Positions 40,389-48,030 of a DNA stretch of 64,000 bases are shown one piece after another. Each line of letters opens with the position of its first letter. Position 1 is the first letter of the stretch. Origin of the DNA: Phyllobacterium pellucidum (GTDB taxonomy: Bacteria; Pseudomonadota; Alphaproteobacteria; Rhizobiales; Rhizobiaceae); assembly GCF_013327855.1 (NCBI RefSeq), contig NZ_JABUMX010000002.1, positions 992,001-1,056,000 on the forward strand, in the 5' to 3' direction. Position numbers and translations under genes: made by a program. The notes under the pieces were generated by a model. That model ran no database searches. It was not told the DNA's origin and was given only the letters and a program-made list of their open reading frames with translations.

Positions 40389-40811
40389 ATGAAAAAAACC
40401 GTTCTTGCGCTCACGTCAGTGGCGCTTCTGATCACCGGCTTCTCGGCTTCGGCTTTCGCCGACGGCCGCTACTACCGGAACAGCGCGCCGGCGATCTACG
40501 TGGACGACGAAGATTATAATGATGGCTATCTGGTACAGGATCGCCGCTACTACGAAGGCTACCGCGATGACCGTCGCTACCGGTTCGGACCGCGCGATGT
40601 TACCCGCATGCTCGAACGGCGCGGCTACAGGGTGCGCGATGTAAACTTCGATCGCGGTCGCTACTTTGCCCGCACCTCGCGACGCGGCGAGCCCGTGCTT
40701 GTCGTTGTATCACGTGACGGCGACATTCTTGAAACCCGGCGCATGGGCCGCGATCGTTACTACGACCGTCCGAAGAGCGGCTTCAGCATCGAAATAAATC
40801 CGGCTTACTGA
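40389..40811 (+). CDS. Secreted Tyr/Arg-rich protein of unknown function
   Basis: The 140-residue protein has a clear signal peptide (VLALTSVALLITGFSASAFA) and then a highly charged domain full of R-Y, D-R and R-G pairs (RRYYEGYRDDRRYRFGPRDV). The end resembles a small PepSY-like or YpeB-like unit (MLERRGYRVRDVNFDRGRYF ... VVVSRDGDILETRRM). Such proteins are common in Hyphomicrobiales and are periplasmic. GGA lies upstream of the start, and a strong terminator follows at 40866. Confidence 0.8.
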   Translation: MKKTVLALTSVALLITGFSASAFADGRYYRNSAPAIYVDDEDYNDGYLVQDRRYYEGYRDDRRYRFGPRDVTRMLERRGYRVRDVNFDRGRYFARTSRRGEPVLVVVSRDGDILETRRMGRDRYYDRPKSGFSIEINPAY

Positions 40812-40865
40812 TCAAACAAGCCGAGATCGTTGCGGATGTAACGTCCCTTCCAGCCGCAACGTATT

Positions 40866-40906
40866 GACCGGAAACTCCCAGGCAGGGTTTCCGGTCATTC
40901 TTTTTC
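40866..40906 (+). terminator. Rho-independent terminator
   Basis: Arms gaccggaaac (40866-40875) and gtttccggtc (40887-40896) form a perfect ten-base stem, followed by attcttttt. It ends the transcript of the preceding secreted protein gene. Confidence 0.85.
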
Positions 40907-40984
40907 TGGATGCCGCCGTTTGACCTTTAAGGCGGCGCATCTTATCAAAAGTGCATTCAACCATCACATCGAGCGGGCACCGAC

Positions 40985-42010
40985 GTGGACCAGCCAACGC
41001 AAACGATCCGCCCCCTTGTCGAAACCGCCGCCAATCCGATACCGGCCGGCACGCGTGTCGAAGCGCTCGATCTCGGCAAAGGCAAGGTGCTCCGCTATGC
41101 GATCACCCCCGCCTCCAGCCACCCGCTGCATGGCACGATCATCATTCTGCATGGCCGCAACGAGTGCATCGAAAAATATTTCGAGACAATTACTGATCTC
41201 GCCTCGCGAGGTTTTGCGGTGGCGACCTTCGACTGGCGGGGGCAAGGCGCGTCAAGCCGTTATTTGCGCAATGCCGCCAAGGGCTTCGTGAAGCGTTTCG
41301 ATGATTATGCGGGCGATTTTGAGCTGCTGTTTAAGTCCGTCATCCTGCCCGATTGCCGTGGCCCCTATTACGTTCTCGCCCATTCGGCCGGAGCACTGGC
41401 TGCCCTCGTCGCCGCACCGGCCTTTGCCAACCGGATAAGGCGGATGGTGCTGATTGCACCGCTTCTCGACATCAATTCCAGCCGCGCCCGCAAGCTGACC
41501 GCGCGGGTCATCGCCAATACGCTGCGTTCAACCGGGCTCGGCGGCACATATATGCTCGGCGGTCCGCATGTCTTGCGCCCGTTTGCGGCCAATGAGGTGA
41601 CATCTGATGCGAGCCGCTACGACCGCAATTGCGGCGTCCTTGAGAGCGCGCCCGAGCTTGCAATCGGTGGCCCGACTGCAAGCTGGATCGTCGCCGCCGC
41701 GAAGGCGATCAAGCGCGTAACCAGGCCCGACTACGTCGACACGATTCGCATCCCGACACTCATCGTTGCGGCCGGGGCCGACACCGTCGTCTCGACGCCG
41801 GCAATCGAACGGTTCGCCGTGCAGATGCGCAATACGACGCTGCTTACCATCGATGGCGCGCGCCACGAGATCCTGCAGGAAAAGGATTTGTACCGCGAGC
41901 AGTTCTTCGCTGCCTTCGATGCCTTCATCCCTGGCACCGGCGGCGACGATGGCTCCGTTCTGGCGGAGGCTGGCGAAGACAGTGAGCCTGCCCTGGATGT
42001 CAGCGCCTGA
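40985..42010 (+). CDS. Alpha/beta hydrolase, lysophospholipase-like
   Basis: The 341-residue protein has the alpha/beta hydrolase order of motifs: an oxyanion strand IIILHGRNECIEKYF, FDWRGQGAS, the nucleophile in VLAHSAGALAALVA (AHSAG in place of GxSxG), the acid in VAAGADTVVST and the histidine in DGARHEILQE. It resembles rhizobial lysophospholipases (PldB-like). The start is a GTG at 40985 with weak GAGCGGG upstream. The last 30 residues are acidic and likely disordered. The substrate is unproven. Confidence 0.88.
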   Translation: MDQPTQTIRPLVETAANPIPAGTRVEALDLGKGKVLRYAITPASSHPLHGTIIILHGRNECIEKYFETITDLASRGFAVATFDWRGQGASSRYLRNAAKGFVKRFDDYAGDFELLFKSVILPDCRGPYYVLAHSAGALAALVAAPAFANRIRRMVLIAPLLDINSSRARKLTARVIANTLRSTGLGGTYMLGGPHVLRPFAANEVTSDASRYDRNCGVLESAPELAIGGPTASWIVAAAKAIKRVTRPDYVDTIRIPTLIVAAGADTVVSTPAIERFAVQMRNTTLLTIDGARHEILQEKDLYREQFFAAFDAFIPGTGGDDGSVLAEAGEDSEPALDVSA

Positions 42011-42049
42011 AAACCGACGAGGCGCGCAGGCGCCGCCGCATGTCGTGCT

Positions 42050-42823
42050 CTACCCGTTCAAAACGTCAAGAGCCTGCGCATGAAGTTCGGCGTTGGCGGC
42101 GGCAATGATACTTCCGGCCTTTTCGGCTGGACCGCCATCCCAGGTTGTCACAACGCCGCCCGCCTTTTCGATGATGGGTATCAGCGCAACAATGTCATAG
42201 GGATGAAGGCCCGTCTCAATGACGAGATCGACAAAACCCGCAGCAACCATCGCATAGGCATAGCAATCGGTGCCGTAGCGGGCGAGCTTGACGCGTTGTT
42301 CGACGCGATCATAGGCAATCCGCTTCTCGGCCTTGAATATAGCGGGCGTCGTCGTGAACAATGTCGCATCGGCAAGATCGCGCGTCTTGCGTGTCTCAAG
42401 CCGGCGCGTCCCGCCCGGACCCTCATACCACGACGCTTCGCCATCACACAGGAACAGCTCTTTGGTAAATGGCTGCGCCATGACGCCGGCAACCGCGTCG
42501 CCATCCACAGTAAGCCCGGCCAGGGTACCCCAGACCGGGATACCGGAAATAAATGCGCGCGTGCCGTCGATCGGATCGATCACCCAGATATGCGAACGGT
42601 CGAGATTCTCGCCGCCATATTCTTCGCCCAGAATTCCGTGGTCTGGATGCTCCGCATTGATCAGCGCGCGAATCGCTTTCTCGGCCTCCCGATCAGCCTC
42701 GGTAACCGGATCAAACCCCGACTCGAACTTGTTGTCGATGAGCGAAATATTGCGGAATCGCGGCAAGGTCTGCTCTGCGGCGACACTCGCAATCCGCTTT
42801 AAAAAGGAAAGTTCTACGACCAA
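42050..42823 (-). CDS. hisN: Histidinol-phosphatase (inositol monophosphatase family)
   Basis: The 257-residue enzyme has all the metal motifs of the family: DPVTEADREAEKAI, ILGEEYGGE, WVIDPIDGTRAFISGIPVWG and the late ETGLHPYDIVALIPIIEKAGG. In this subgroup it acts as HisN, removing phosphate from histidinol phosphate in histidine synthesis; SuhB-like inositol phosphatase activity is the alternative. AGGAG fits a TTG start at 42823. The MmgR-like sRNA is just upstream on the other strand, as in relatives where this RNA family was first named after the neighbouring suhB-like gene. Confidence 0.9.
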   Translation of the reverse strand: MVVELSFLKRIASVAAEQTLPRFRNISLIDNKFESGFDPVTEADREAEKAIRALINAEHPDHGILGEEYGGENLDRSHIWVIDPIDGTRAFISGIPVWGTLAGLTVDGDAVAGVMAQPFTKELFLCDGEASWYEGPGGTRRLETRKTRDLADATLFTTTPAIFKAEKRIAYDRVEQRVKLARYGTDCYAYAMVAAGFVDLVIETGLHPYDIVALIPIIEKAGGVVTTWDGGPAEKAGSIIAAANAELHAQALDVLNG

Positions 42824-42930
42824 AATGGCTCCTCGCGATTAAAACATTCTCATCTAGGTGCATTATGGATGAGATTTGTGCATATTATTTGAGCAGTCGC
42901 CATCGGTGCACAAAAACATACACAAATTTC

Positions 42931-42958
42931 TTGACATTTGTGCGACGCAGCATAGAGT
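42931..42958 (+). promoter_or_regulatory. Sigma-70 promoter of the MmgR-like sRNA
   Basis: A consensus TTGACA (42931-42936) is followed by a 16-base spacer and TAGAGT (42953-42958). The predicted start near 42963 gives an RNA of about 80 bases up to the terminator. Confidence 0.7.
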
Positions 42959-42962
42959 TGTG

Positions 42963-43043
42963 GGTGAACGGGGCGACCTGTTCTGCCCTCCTTGGGCGTT
43001 TCCTCCCTAGACTTGGACCGCGCTTCATGCGCGGTCTTTTTTA
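42963..43043 (+). ncRNA. mmgR: MmgR/suhB-type small RNA
   Basis: From a sigma-70 promoter to a terminator lies an 81-base stretch that includes gggcgacctg, ccctccttgggcgtttcctc and cctagacttgg. These, especially the anti-Shine-Dalgarno-like tttcctccct, match my memory of the MmgR (alpha-r8, formerly suhB motif) family, which in Sinorhizobium limits polyhydroxybutyrate storage through phasins with Hfq. It ends in a strong hairpin, arms gaccgcgc (43016-43023) and gcgcggtc (43029-43036), and six Ts. Its place next to a SuhB-like phosphatase gene agrees with the family's original description. Targets here are unknown. Confidence 0.75.
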
Positions 43044-43063
43044 TTGGCCGCGCGAATATGTGC

Positions 43064-43954
43064 CTATTCCGCCGCGAGCGGTTGGTCGTGAAAATAAAAA
43101 TCGGGCAGCGAGACGAGGTCGGCAAGAAACTGGGCGATATCCCGCTGTAGTTGATCGAAACCGGACTTCTTCTCGTAACTCTGTTCGTTGAGATAAAGGC
43201 CGCGATTGACCTCGATCTGCAGCGCGTGAAGGCCCTTCAACGGGCTGCCGTAATGTTCGGTGATATAGCCCCCGGCATAAGGCTTGTTATGCGCAACGAG
43301 GTAGCCCATTTCCCGCAGGAGATGGATAGCGGAGTTGGCAAGTTCCGGCGCGCAGCTCGTTCCGAACCGGTCGCCGATGATGAAATCCGGGCGCATACCG
43401 CTCTCCGGCAAGCGGATACCTGTCGGCATCGAATGGCAATCCACCAGGACGCCGTAACCGAAGCGCTGTCGCGTTGCCGAGAGAAGGCCGCTGAGCCTGG
43501 CATGGTAGGGCTTGTAGATCGTGCCGATGCGATCCAGCGCCTCGCCCAGCGGCAATTTCTTTGCATAGATTTCCTGGCCCTCGCCAACGAGGCGCGGCAC
43601 GGTACCGAGGCCTCCGGCGACACGGGCGGAACTTCCGTTGGCATAGGAGGGCAGCGCCTCCTGAAACATCTTGGCGTCGAGTTCGTAGGGTTCGCGATTG
43701 ACATCGAGATAGGCGCGCGGGAAGTGCGCCAGCAACAAGGGTGCTCCAAGCGGCACGGCGGAAGCGAACAGCTGGTCGACGAAACAATCCTCAGACCGGC
43801 GAATGGTCTGCGGGTCGAGTTGCGACTGTTCGAGGAAAGCGCGCGGGTAAAAGCGGCCGCTATGCGGGGAATTGAAAACGAAAGGAATGCGCTGGTCGGA
43901 GGGTTGCCGCACTTCGAACGGCTGGATATCGGTGAAATCGCGCTCGACTGTCAT
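43064..43954 (-). CDS. N-formylglutamate amidohydrolase family protein
   Basis: The 296-residue protein shows the family's FVFNSPHSGRFYP, RSEDCFVDQLF, LLAHFPRAYLDVNREPYELD and VLVDCHSMPTG, with LQIEVNRGLY near the end. The metal-binding His and Glu residues are present. It may hydrolyse N-formylglutamate to glutamate and formate in histidine breakdown, but stand-alone members without other hut genes exist and can act on other formyl-amides. ATG 43954 begins the conserved region; the longer frame to 44059 has no support. No other hut genes are nearby. Confidence 0.88.
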   Translation of the reverse strand: MTVERDFTDIQPFEVRQPSDQRIPFVFNSPHSGRFYPRAFLEQSQLDPQTIRRSEDCFVDQLFASAVPLGAPLLLAHFPRAYLDVNREPYELDAKMFQEALPSYANGSSARVAGGLGTVPRLVGEGQEIYAKKLPLGEALDRIGTIYKPYHARLSGLLSATRQRFGYGVLVDCHSMPTGIRLPESGMRPDFIIGDRFGTSCAPELANSAIHLLREMGYLVAHNKPYAGGYITEHYGSPLKGLHALQIEVNRGLYLNEQSYEKKSGFDQLQRDIAQFLADLVSLPDFYFHDQPLAAE

Positions 43955-44235
43955 CTTCTGCTTCAAGGTTTCGCTGCAAGGCGGGCTGGTTTTCCCCACT
44001 CTAGTGCAAGTTTCCGCGATAGGGAATTGATGAACGGTTCGAAACGGCTTGTCCGCCAACTTTCCCCGGCGTTAAGGCTCAATGCTGATCACACTGGCGA
44101 CACCTCGACTTTTGCCCCGTTCGCCCTTATTTCTAGCAAATCATTCACGCGATCTTTACCAAAAAAGCGTTTTGTTAAGAGTAGTACGACGCAGGGTTTG
44201 GGGATGATCCGGCGCTAGAGAATTCGGACGGACTG

Positions 44236-44598
44236 ATGAAGAGAATCCTTCTTGCAGAAGATGACAATGATATGCGGCGCTTTCTGGTCAAGGCGCTGGA
44301 AAAGGCGGGCTATCACGTCACGCATTTCGACAATGGTGCCAGCGCCTACGATCGCTTGCGCGAAGAGCCGTTCTCGCTGCTTCTGACCGACATCGTCATG
44401 CCTGAGATGGACGGGATCGAGCTTGCACGGCGCGCCTCGGAGATCGACCCGGACTTGAAGATCATGTTCATTACCGGCTTTGCCGCCGTTGCCCTCAATT
44501 CCGATTCGAAGGCGCCCAAGGATGCCAAGGTGCTGTCGAAGCCCTTTCATTTGCGCGATCTCGTCAACGAAATCGAAAAAATGCTGGTCGCAGCTTGA
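44236..44598 (+). CDS. cpdR: Response regulator CpdR
   Basis: The 120-residue protein is a single receiver domain: acidic pocket ILLAEDDNDMRRFL, the phospho-acceptor Asp in LLLTDIVMPEMDGIEL, the Thr in MFITGFAAVA and the Lys in VLSKPFHLRDLV. Sequence and length match CpdR, which in its unphosphorylated form takes ClpXP to the cell pole and promotes CtrA turnover. The phosphotransferase input is the CckA-ChpT pathway, not encoded here. Confidence 0.95.
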   Translation: MKRILLAEDDNDMRRFLVKALEKAGYHVTHFDNGASAYDRLREEPFSLLLTDIVMPEMDGIELARRASEIDPDLKIMFITGFAAVALNSDSKAPKDAKVLSKPFHLRDLVNEIEKMLVAA

Positions 44599-44698
44599 GA
44601 ACCTGCGACATTCTTTCGTTCCGGCAAAGAAAGCCTGATAAGTTCTTCAGGCGCTATTGACGGGGCTGATTCAATATGGTGTATGCGCCCCGTCAGAT

Positions 44699-44773
<75 letters not shown>

Positions 44774-44846
44774 TCTGAACCCTCCCCTATAGTTCGTATA
44801 TTATATGTCTGCCGCGCAGCTGTTGAGGCTGGGCGAGCCAGAAATC

Positions 44847-45155
44847 CTAAACCTTCGCACGCTTCAAGACGTCATTGATTCTACTTTGCCAGCCCTTGCC
44901 CGTGGCTTTGAACTTGGCAATGACGTCTGCATCGAGACGGATCGTAACCGGCATTTTGGTCAGATCCGCCTTTGGCCGGCCGCGTCTGGCAATTTCTCTG
45001 TCCATCTCGGTGGCAAGCTCTGGGAGAGCTTCACGGAAGGGCTTCGCTTGGGCGATCTCTCCCTTCGTCAGGGGCTGGCTATCGACTGCGTCCCAATCCT
45101 CTTGCGTGAAACCACGACCCGGTTCAAAGCCTGTCTTGAACGTTTTTTTGACCAT
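44847..45155 (-). CDS. brnA: BrnA-type antitoxin
   Basis: The 102-residue protein shows the BrnA antitoxin pattern: an N-terminal toxin-binding arm (GFTQEDWDAVDSQPLTKGEI), then a C-terminal ribbon-helix-helix with KMPVTIRLDADVIAKFKATG and KGWQSRINDVLKRA. It binds BrnT and represses its own operon through the palindrome at 45404-45419. Its ATG overlaps the brnT stop by one base (TAATG), as in the known operon. Confidence 0.92.
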   Translation of the reverse strand: MVKKTFKTGFEPGRGFTQEDWDAVDSQPLTKGEIAQAKPFREALPELATEMDREIARRGRPKADLTKMPVTIRLDADVIAKFKATGKGWQSRINDVLKRAKV

Positions 45156-45400
45156 TAAAGCAAACGCCTTTCGTCTATACGTGCTGGACGCATCGAGATC
45201 ACCGACAATGCTTTTTTTCCAAGCACGGCAAAGACCACCACAATCATGCCGCTCTCGAAACGACCGATAGCTTTGCTGCGGCCTGCCCTGGCTGGAATGA
45301 TCATCGAAGCAAGAAAGAACTCAAGCGACAAGGCAGCAAAGTCCAAGCCATGCTTCGATATGTTAGCCAATCGTTTAGGTTCGTCCCAAATGATCTTCAT
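45155..45400 (-). CDS. brnT: BrnT-type ribonuclease toxin
   Basis: The 81-residue protein begins MKIIWDEPKRLANISKHGLDF, the BrnT signature, and has the conserved RIG/GRF-type core (AIGRFESGMIVVVFAVLG) and ISMRPARIDERR. BrnT is a RelE-fold RNase that stops translation and is neutralised by BrnA. The gene order is toxin first, as usual for this family. No Shine-Dalgarno is visible: the palindromic operator ends three bases before the start codon, so the mRNA may be leaderless. Confidence 0.92.
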   Translation of the reverse strand: MKIIWDEPKRLANISKHGLDFAALSLEFFLASMIIPARAGRSKAIGRFESGMIVVVFAVLGKKALSVISMRPARIDERRLL

Positions 45401-45403
45401 TTA

Positions 45404-45419
45404 TAATGTACGTACATTA
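45404..45419. promoter_or_regulatory. Perfect 16-base palindrome, presumed BrnA operator
   Basis: taatgtacgtacatta is identical to its own reverse complement and lies just before the brnT start codon. A tandem ribbon-helix-helix site for autorepression by BrnA is the natural reading. Confidence 0.75.
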
Positions 45420-45530
45420 ATTCATTAAACAAGGGTCTTCCTGCGCACAGTTAAACCCATTGCATTCTCGTGGCGCAAGCGTTCTCCCCCATGTATGATC
45501 GGTGCGAGCGTAAACGAGCGCGGGGGCATC

Positions 45531-46583
45531 ATGGATTGGAACGAGCTTTCGGGGCCGCAGTTGAAAATCCTGCGCGAGGCTATACTCCGCTCGTTTCCGA
45601 CAGTGTCGCGCTTCGACATGTTCCTCTCCGACGAACTCGACAAGGGGTCGCTCGCCAATGAGGTCGGGCCCGGCAGCTTCGAGCAACAAATCCATGCCTA
45701 TCTGATCAGCATCCAGAGCGAGGGGTGGACCGACAGCCTCGTCGACGCCCTGCAGAGACAGCGCGGCAAAAATCCGTGGGTACGGCGGCTGCCGGATGCC
45801 ATCCGTGCAGCGGGGACCTCCGCACCGGAGCGCTTGGCCGCAGCCCCCTCGATGCAGCTCGAAAAGATCGTGCAGGGTGGTGGCTTTGCCGATCTGAGGA
45901 TCTGGGCGCAAAGCCTCGCTCTCGTTAGCGCGGCGACGTGCCGGATCGAGTTTCCGAGCGGGCAGGCGCAAGGCACCGGGCTTCTCGTCGCGCCCGATCT
46001 GGTCCTCACCAATTATCATGTCGTCAAGCGGCAGTTGAACAAGGAGGCGAGCCCCGCCGACGTCGTTTGTCGTTTCGGGTATGCCCGCGATGCCAACGGG
46101 TTAGACGAGGGCACGCCCCATAATCTTGCCGCAGGCGACGCATGGACGCTTGATGCCAGCCCGTTCGATACGGTCGACACCGGCGGTGCAGGCATCGCCA
46201 GCGCGTCGAACCTCGATTACGCGGTGCTGCGTCTCACATCGCCGCTGACCGACTGGAAGCCGATCCGCGTTGCAGCCAATATCGCTCTTCCCAATGCAGA
46301 TTTGCCAGTTCTCATCGTTCAACACCCGGCAGGAACGCCGCAAGCGCTGGCGATCGGCAAATCGCTCGGCACCAACGAGAACGGCTCGCGCTTTCGCTAT
46401 GACGCCGATACACTCGGCGGCTCGTCCGGTTCGCCGGTCTTCAACCAGCGTCTGGAACTTGTCGCCCTGCACCATGCGGGCGATCCGCGATCTGAAATTC
46501 GTGCCGCGTACAATCAGGGCATACCGATTGGCCTTATCGTCGCTGCCTGGCAGGCCAAGCACCTTCCCCCGTTCTGGCAATAG
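45531..46583 (+). CDS. Trypsin-like serine protease with N-terminal EAD1-like effector-associated domain
   Basis: The 350-residue protein has two parts. Residues 4-85 are a helical domain (NELSGPQLKILREAILRSF, RFDMFLSDEL, FEQQIHAYLISIQSEGW) that aligns clearly with the N-terminus of the protein encoded at 51579-53303, and fits the effector-associated domain EAD1, a death-like adaptor described in bacterial conflict systems. Residues 135-345 are a trypsin fold with the triad His163 (LTNYHVV), Asp229 (NLDYAVLRL) and Ser299 (LGGSSGSPVF). No signal peptide, so it is cytoplasmic. The GGGGG before ATG 45531 and the domain start favour this over ATG 45495. It converges on the maturase gene with 2 bases between stops. 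Substrate unknown. Confidence 0.88.
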   Translation: MDWNELSGPQLKILREAILRSFPTVSRFDMFLSDELDKGSLANEVGPGSFEQQIHAYLISIQSEGWTDSLVDALQRQRGKNPWVRRLPDAIRAAGTSAPERLAAAPSMQLEKIVQGGGFADLRIWAQSLALVSAATCRIEFPSGQAQGTGLLVAPDLVLTNYHVVKRQLNKEASPADVVCRFGYARDANGLDEGTPHNLAAGDAWTLDASPFDTVDTGGAGIASASNLDYAVLRLTSPLTDWKPIRVAANIALPNADLPVLIVQHPAGTPQALAIGKSLGTNENGSRFRYDADTLGGSSGSPVFNQRLELVALHHAGDPRSEIRAAYNQGIPIGLIVAAWQAKHLPPFWQ

Positions 46584-46585
46584 GT

Positions 46586-47773
46586 CTAGCCTGCAGCCGC
46601 AATGAACGCGGCGGCCTTTGGCGCCGCGGCGAGATTGCTCTCGATTTCCGCCAGCACCACATCGGCGACCGCCTGGTGCGACAGGCGGCAGAACATGGTT
46701 TCGGTGCTGTTGAACGTTCCGTTCTCGAAGAGCTTATTGACCGGCGCGCCGCCCATGCAAAGGTTGAAATAGGCGCAGCTTGCCTTGCATCGGCTGACCC
46801 CTTCATCGATATCGCGCCACATCGCGCGAAATGCCGGCGATGCCAGCACACCGGACGGCGTCGCTTCGGCTAGATTTCCAATACAGAAATCCCCAAAGCC
46901 TTCATTTTTGAGGCCGGCAAGTTCAGGCGAGAAAGTGAAGAGATCGCCGCCGGACGATACGGTCACGATCCCGAACGGAGCGTTCTGCGAATTGTAGCCG
47001 AAGTAGCCGAAGGCCGGGCTCTGCAGGCAGGCGAGAAGGTCTTCGCGTTCGCGGATCAATATGGGAGGATCGGCTGCGCGCGCTCTTTCGCTCACGTGGG
47101 CGAAGAAACGGCGGAATGCGGTATCCGACCCTTCCGCCTCAAGCGTCGACGTTTCAACGGAGCCCTCTATTTCCTCGACGTTGAAACCCACATGGCGAAT
47201 ATCCTCCGCATTGAAGAAATCCATCAGTTCTTCCGCAGCATCGAGGGTCGCCTTGCCGACTACGCAGATGATATGGAAGGGGACGCCGCGGCGGCGCAGA
47301 TGATCGATGCCGCGCATGACCTGCGCATGCGTGCCTTTCCCCGATCGCGTTTTGCGCCGTGCATCATGCAGCCGCGCTGTTCCGTCGAGGCTGACACCGA
47401 CACGCATATGCGTTTCCAGGAAGAAGTCACACCATTTGTCGTCGATCAGCATGCCGTTGGTCTGCATGGCGTGCGGCACGGCGAGTCCGGCCGGCGCCAC
47501 CCGGTCGAAAAGGGCAATGGCCTGACGATACCATTCCGGCGCAACGACCAGGGGCTCGCCGGCGTGCCAGACGATTGTAAAGTCCGGCGCATTGAGTCGT
47601 GCATCGAAGATGAAGCTGGCGGCGCGGCCGACTGTTTCCAGCGGCATGACCGTTTTGTCGTTACGATGCGGCAAATAGCAATAATCGCAATTGATGTTGC
47701 AGAACGCCGTCGGCTGCATCACCAGCAGCCGGGTCGTGCCGCGCAAGGACTGCGCGTCTAATAATTCTGCCAT
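46586..47773 (-). CDS. Radical SAM/SPASM cyclophane-forming peptide maturase (AmcB-like)
   Basis: The 395-residue enzyme carries the radical SAM motif CNINCDYC (cysteines 25, 29 and 32), the peptide-maturase blocks VWHAGEPL, GVSLDG and GGDLFTFSPEL, and a C-terminal SPASM cysteine cluster (SRCKASCAYFNLCMGG ... MFCRLS). It resembles the three-residue cyclophane-forming group (GrrM, XyeB, FxsB and AmcB). The likely substrate is encoded immediately upstream, and the two genes overlap by 16 bases, so they are translated together. It should link aromatic side chains to asparagine beta-carbons. The AmcB name is from memory and the reaction is inferred. Confidence 0.85.
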   Translation of the reverse strand: MAELLDAQSLRGTTRLLVMQPTAFCNINCDYCYLPHRNDKTVMPLETVGRAASFIFDARLNAPDFTIVWHAGEPLVVAPEWYRQAIALFDRVAPAGLAVPHAMQTNGMLIDDKWCDFFLETHMRVGVSLDGTARLHDARRKTRSGKGTHAQVMRGIDHLRRRGVPFHIICVVGKATLDAAEELMDFFNAEDIRHVGFNVEEIEGSVETSTLEAEGSDTAFRRFFAHVSERARAADPPILIREREDLLACLQSPAFGYFGYNSQNAPFGIVTVSSGGDLFTFSPELAGLKNEGFGDFCIGNLAEATPSGVLASPAFRAMWRDIDEGVSRCKASCAYFNLCMGGAPVNKLFENGTFNSTETMFCRLSHQAVADVVLAEIESNLAAAPKAAAFIAAAG

Positions 47774-48030
47774 CCATTCGCCCAGTTCGGAAAATTACCG
47801 AAGTTCGGAAAATTCTGCCACTGCGCAATCTGCGTACTGTCAGGCTCTTCTGCCAGTTCGGGCTTGCCGATTGCTTTCAGATAATCCGACCTGATCTGAC
47901 CAAGCCTGTCGATCGCACGCAGGTTTTCCACGGCGACAGGTGCTTCGGGCGATGCGTTCCCCGGCTGGGTCAGTGCGACCGCCGCCAGGGCGCCGAGACC
48001 CAAAGTTCGCAGATTACTCGTTACTTTCAT
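47758..48030 (-). CDS. RiPP precursor peptide with aromatic-x-Asn repeats (AmcA-like)
   Basis: The 90-residue peptide has a hydrophobic, signal-like N-terminus (TLGLGALAAVALTQPGNAS), a helical leader with LRAIDRLGQIRSDYLKAIG, and a core at residues 71-90 made of six aromatic-x-Asn units: WQN, FPN, FGN, FPN, WAN and (after a Gly) WQN, then a final Tyr. Such W/F-x-N units are the substrates of cyclophane-forming radical SAM enzymes. ATG 48030 follows GGAG and lies inside the end of the NTPase gene (17-base overlap); the C-terminus overlaps the maturase start by 16 bases. This is easily missed by automatic annotation. Confidence 0.85.
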   Translation of the reverse strand: MKVTSNLRTLGLGALAAVALTQPGNASPEAPVAVENLRAIDRLGQIRSDYLKAIGKPELAEEPDSTQIAQWQNFPNFGNFPNWANGWQNY

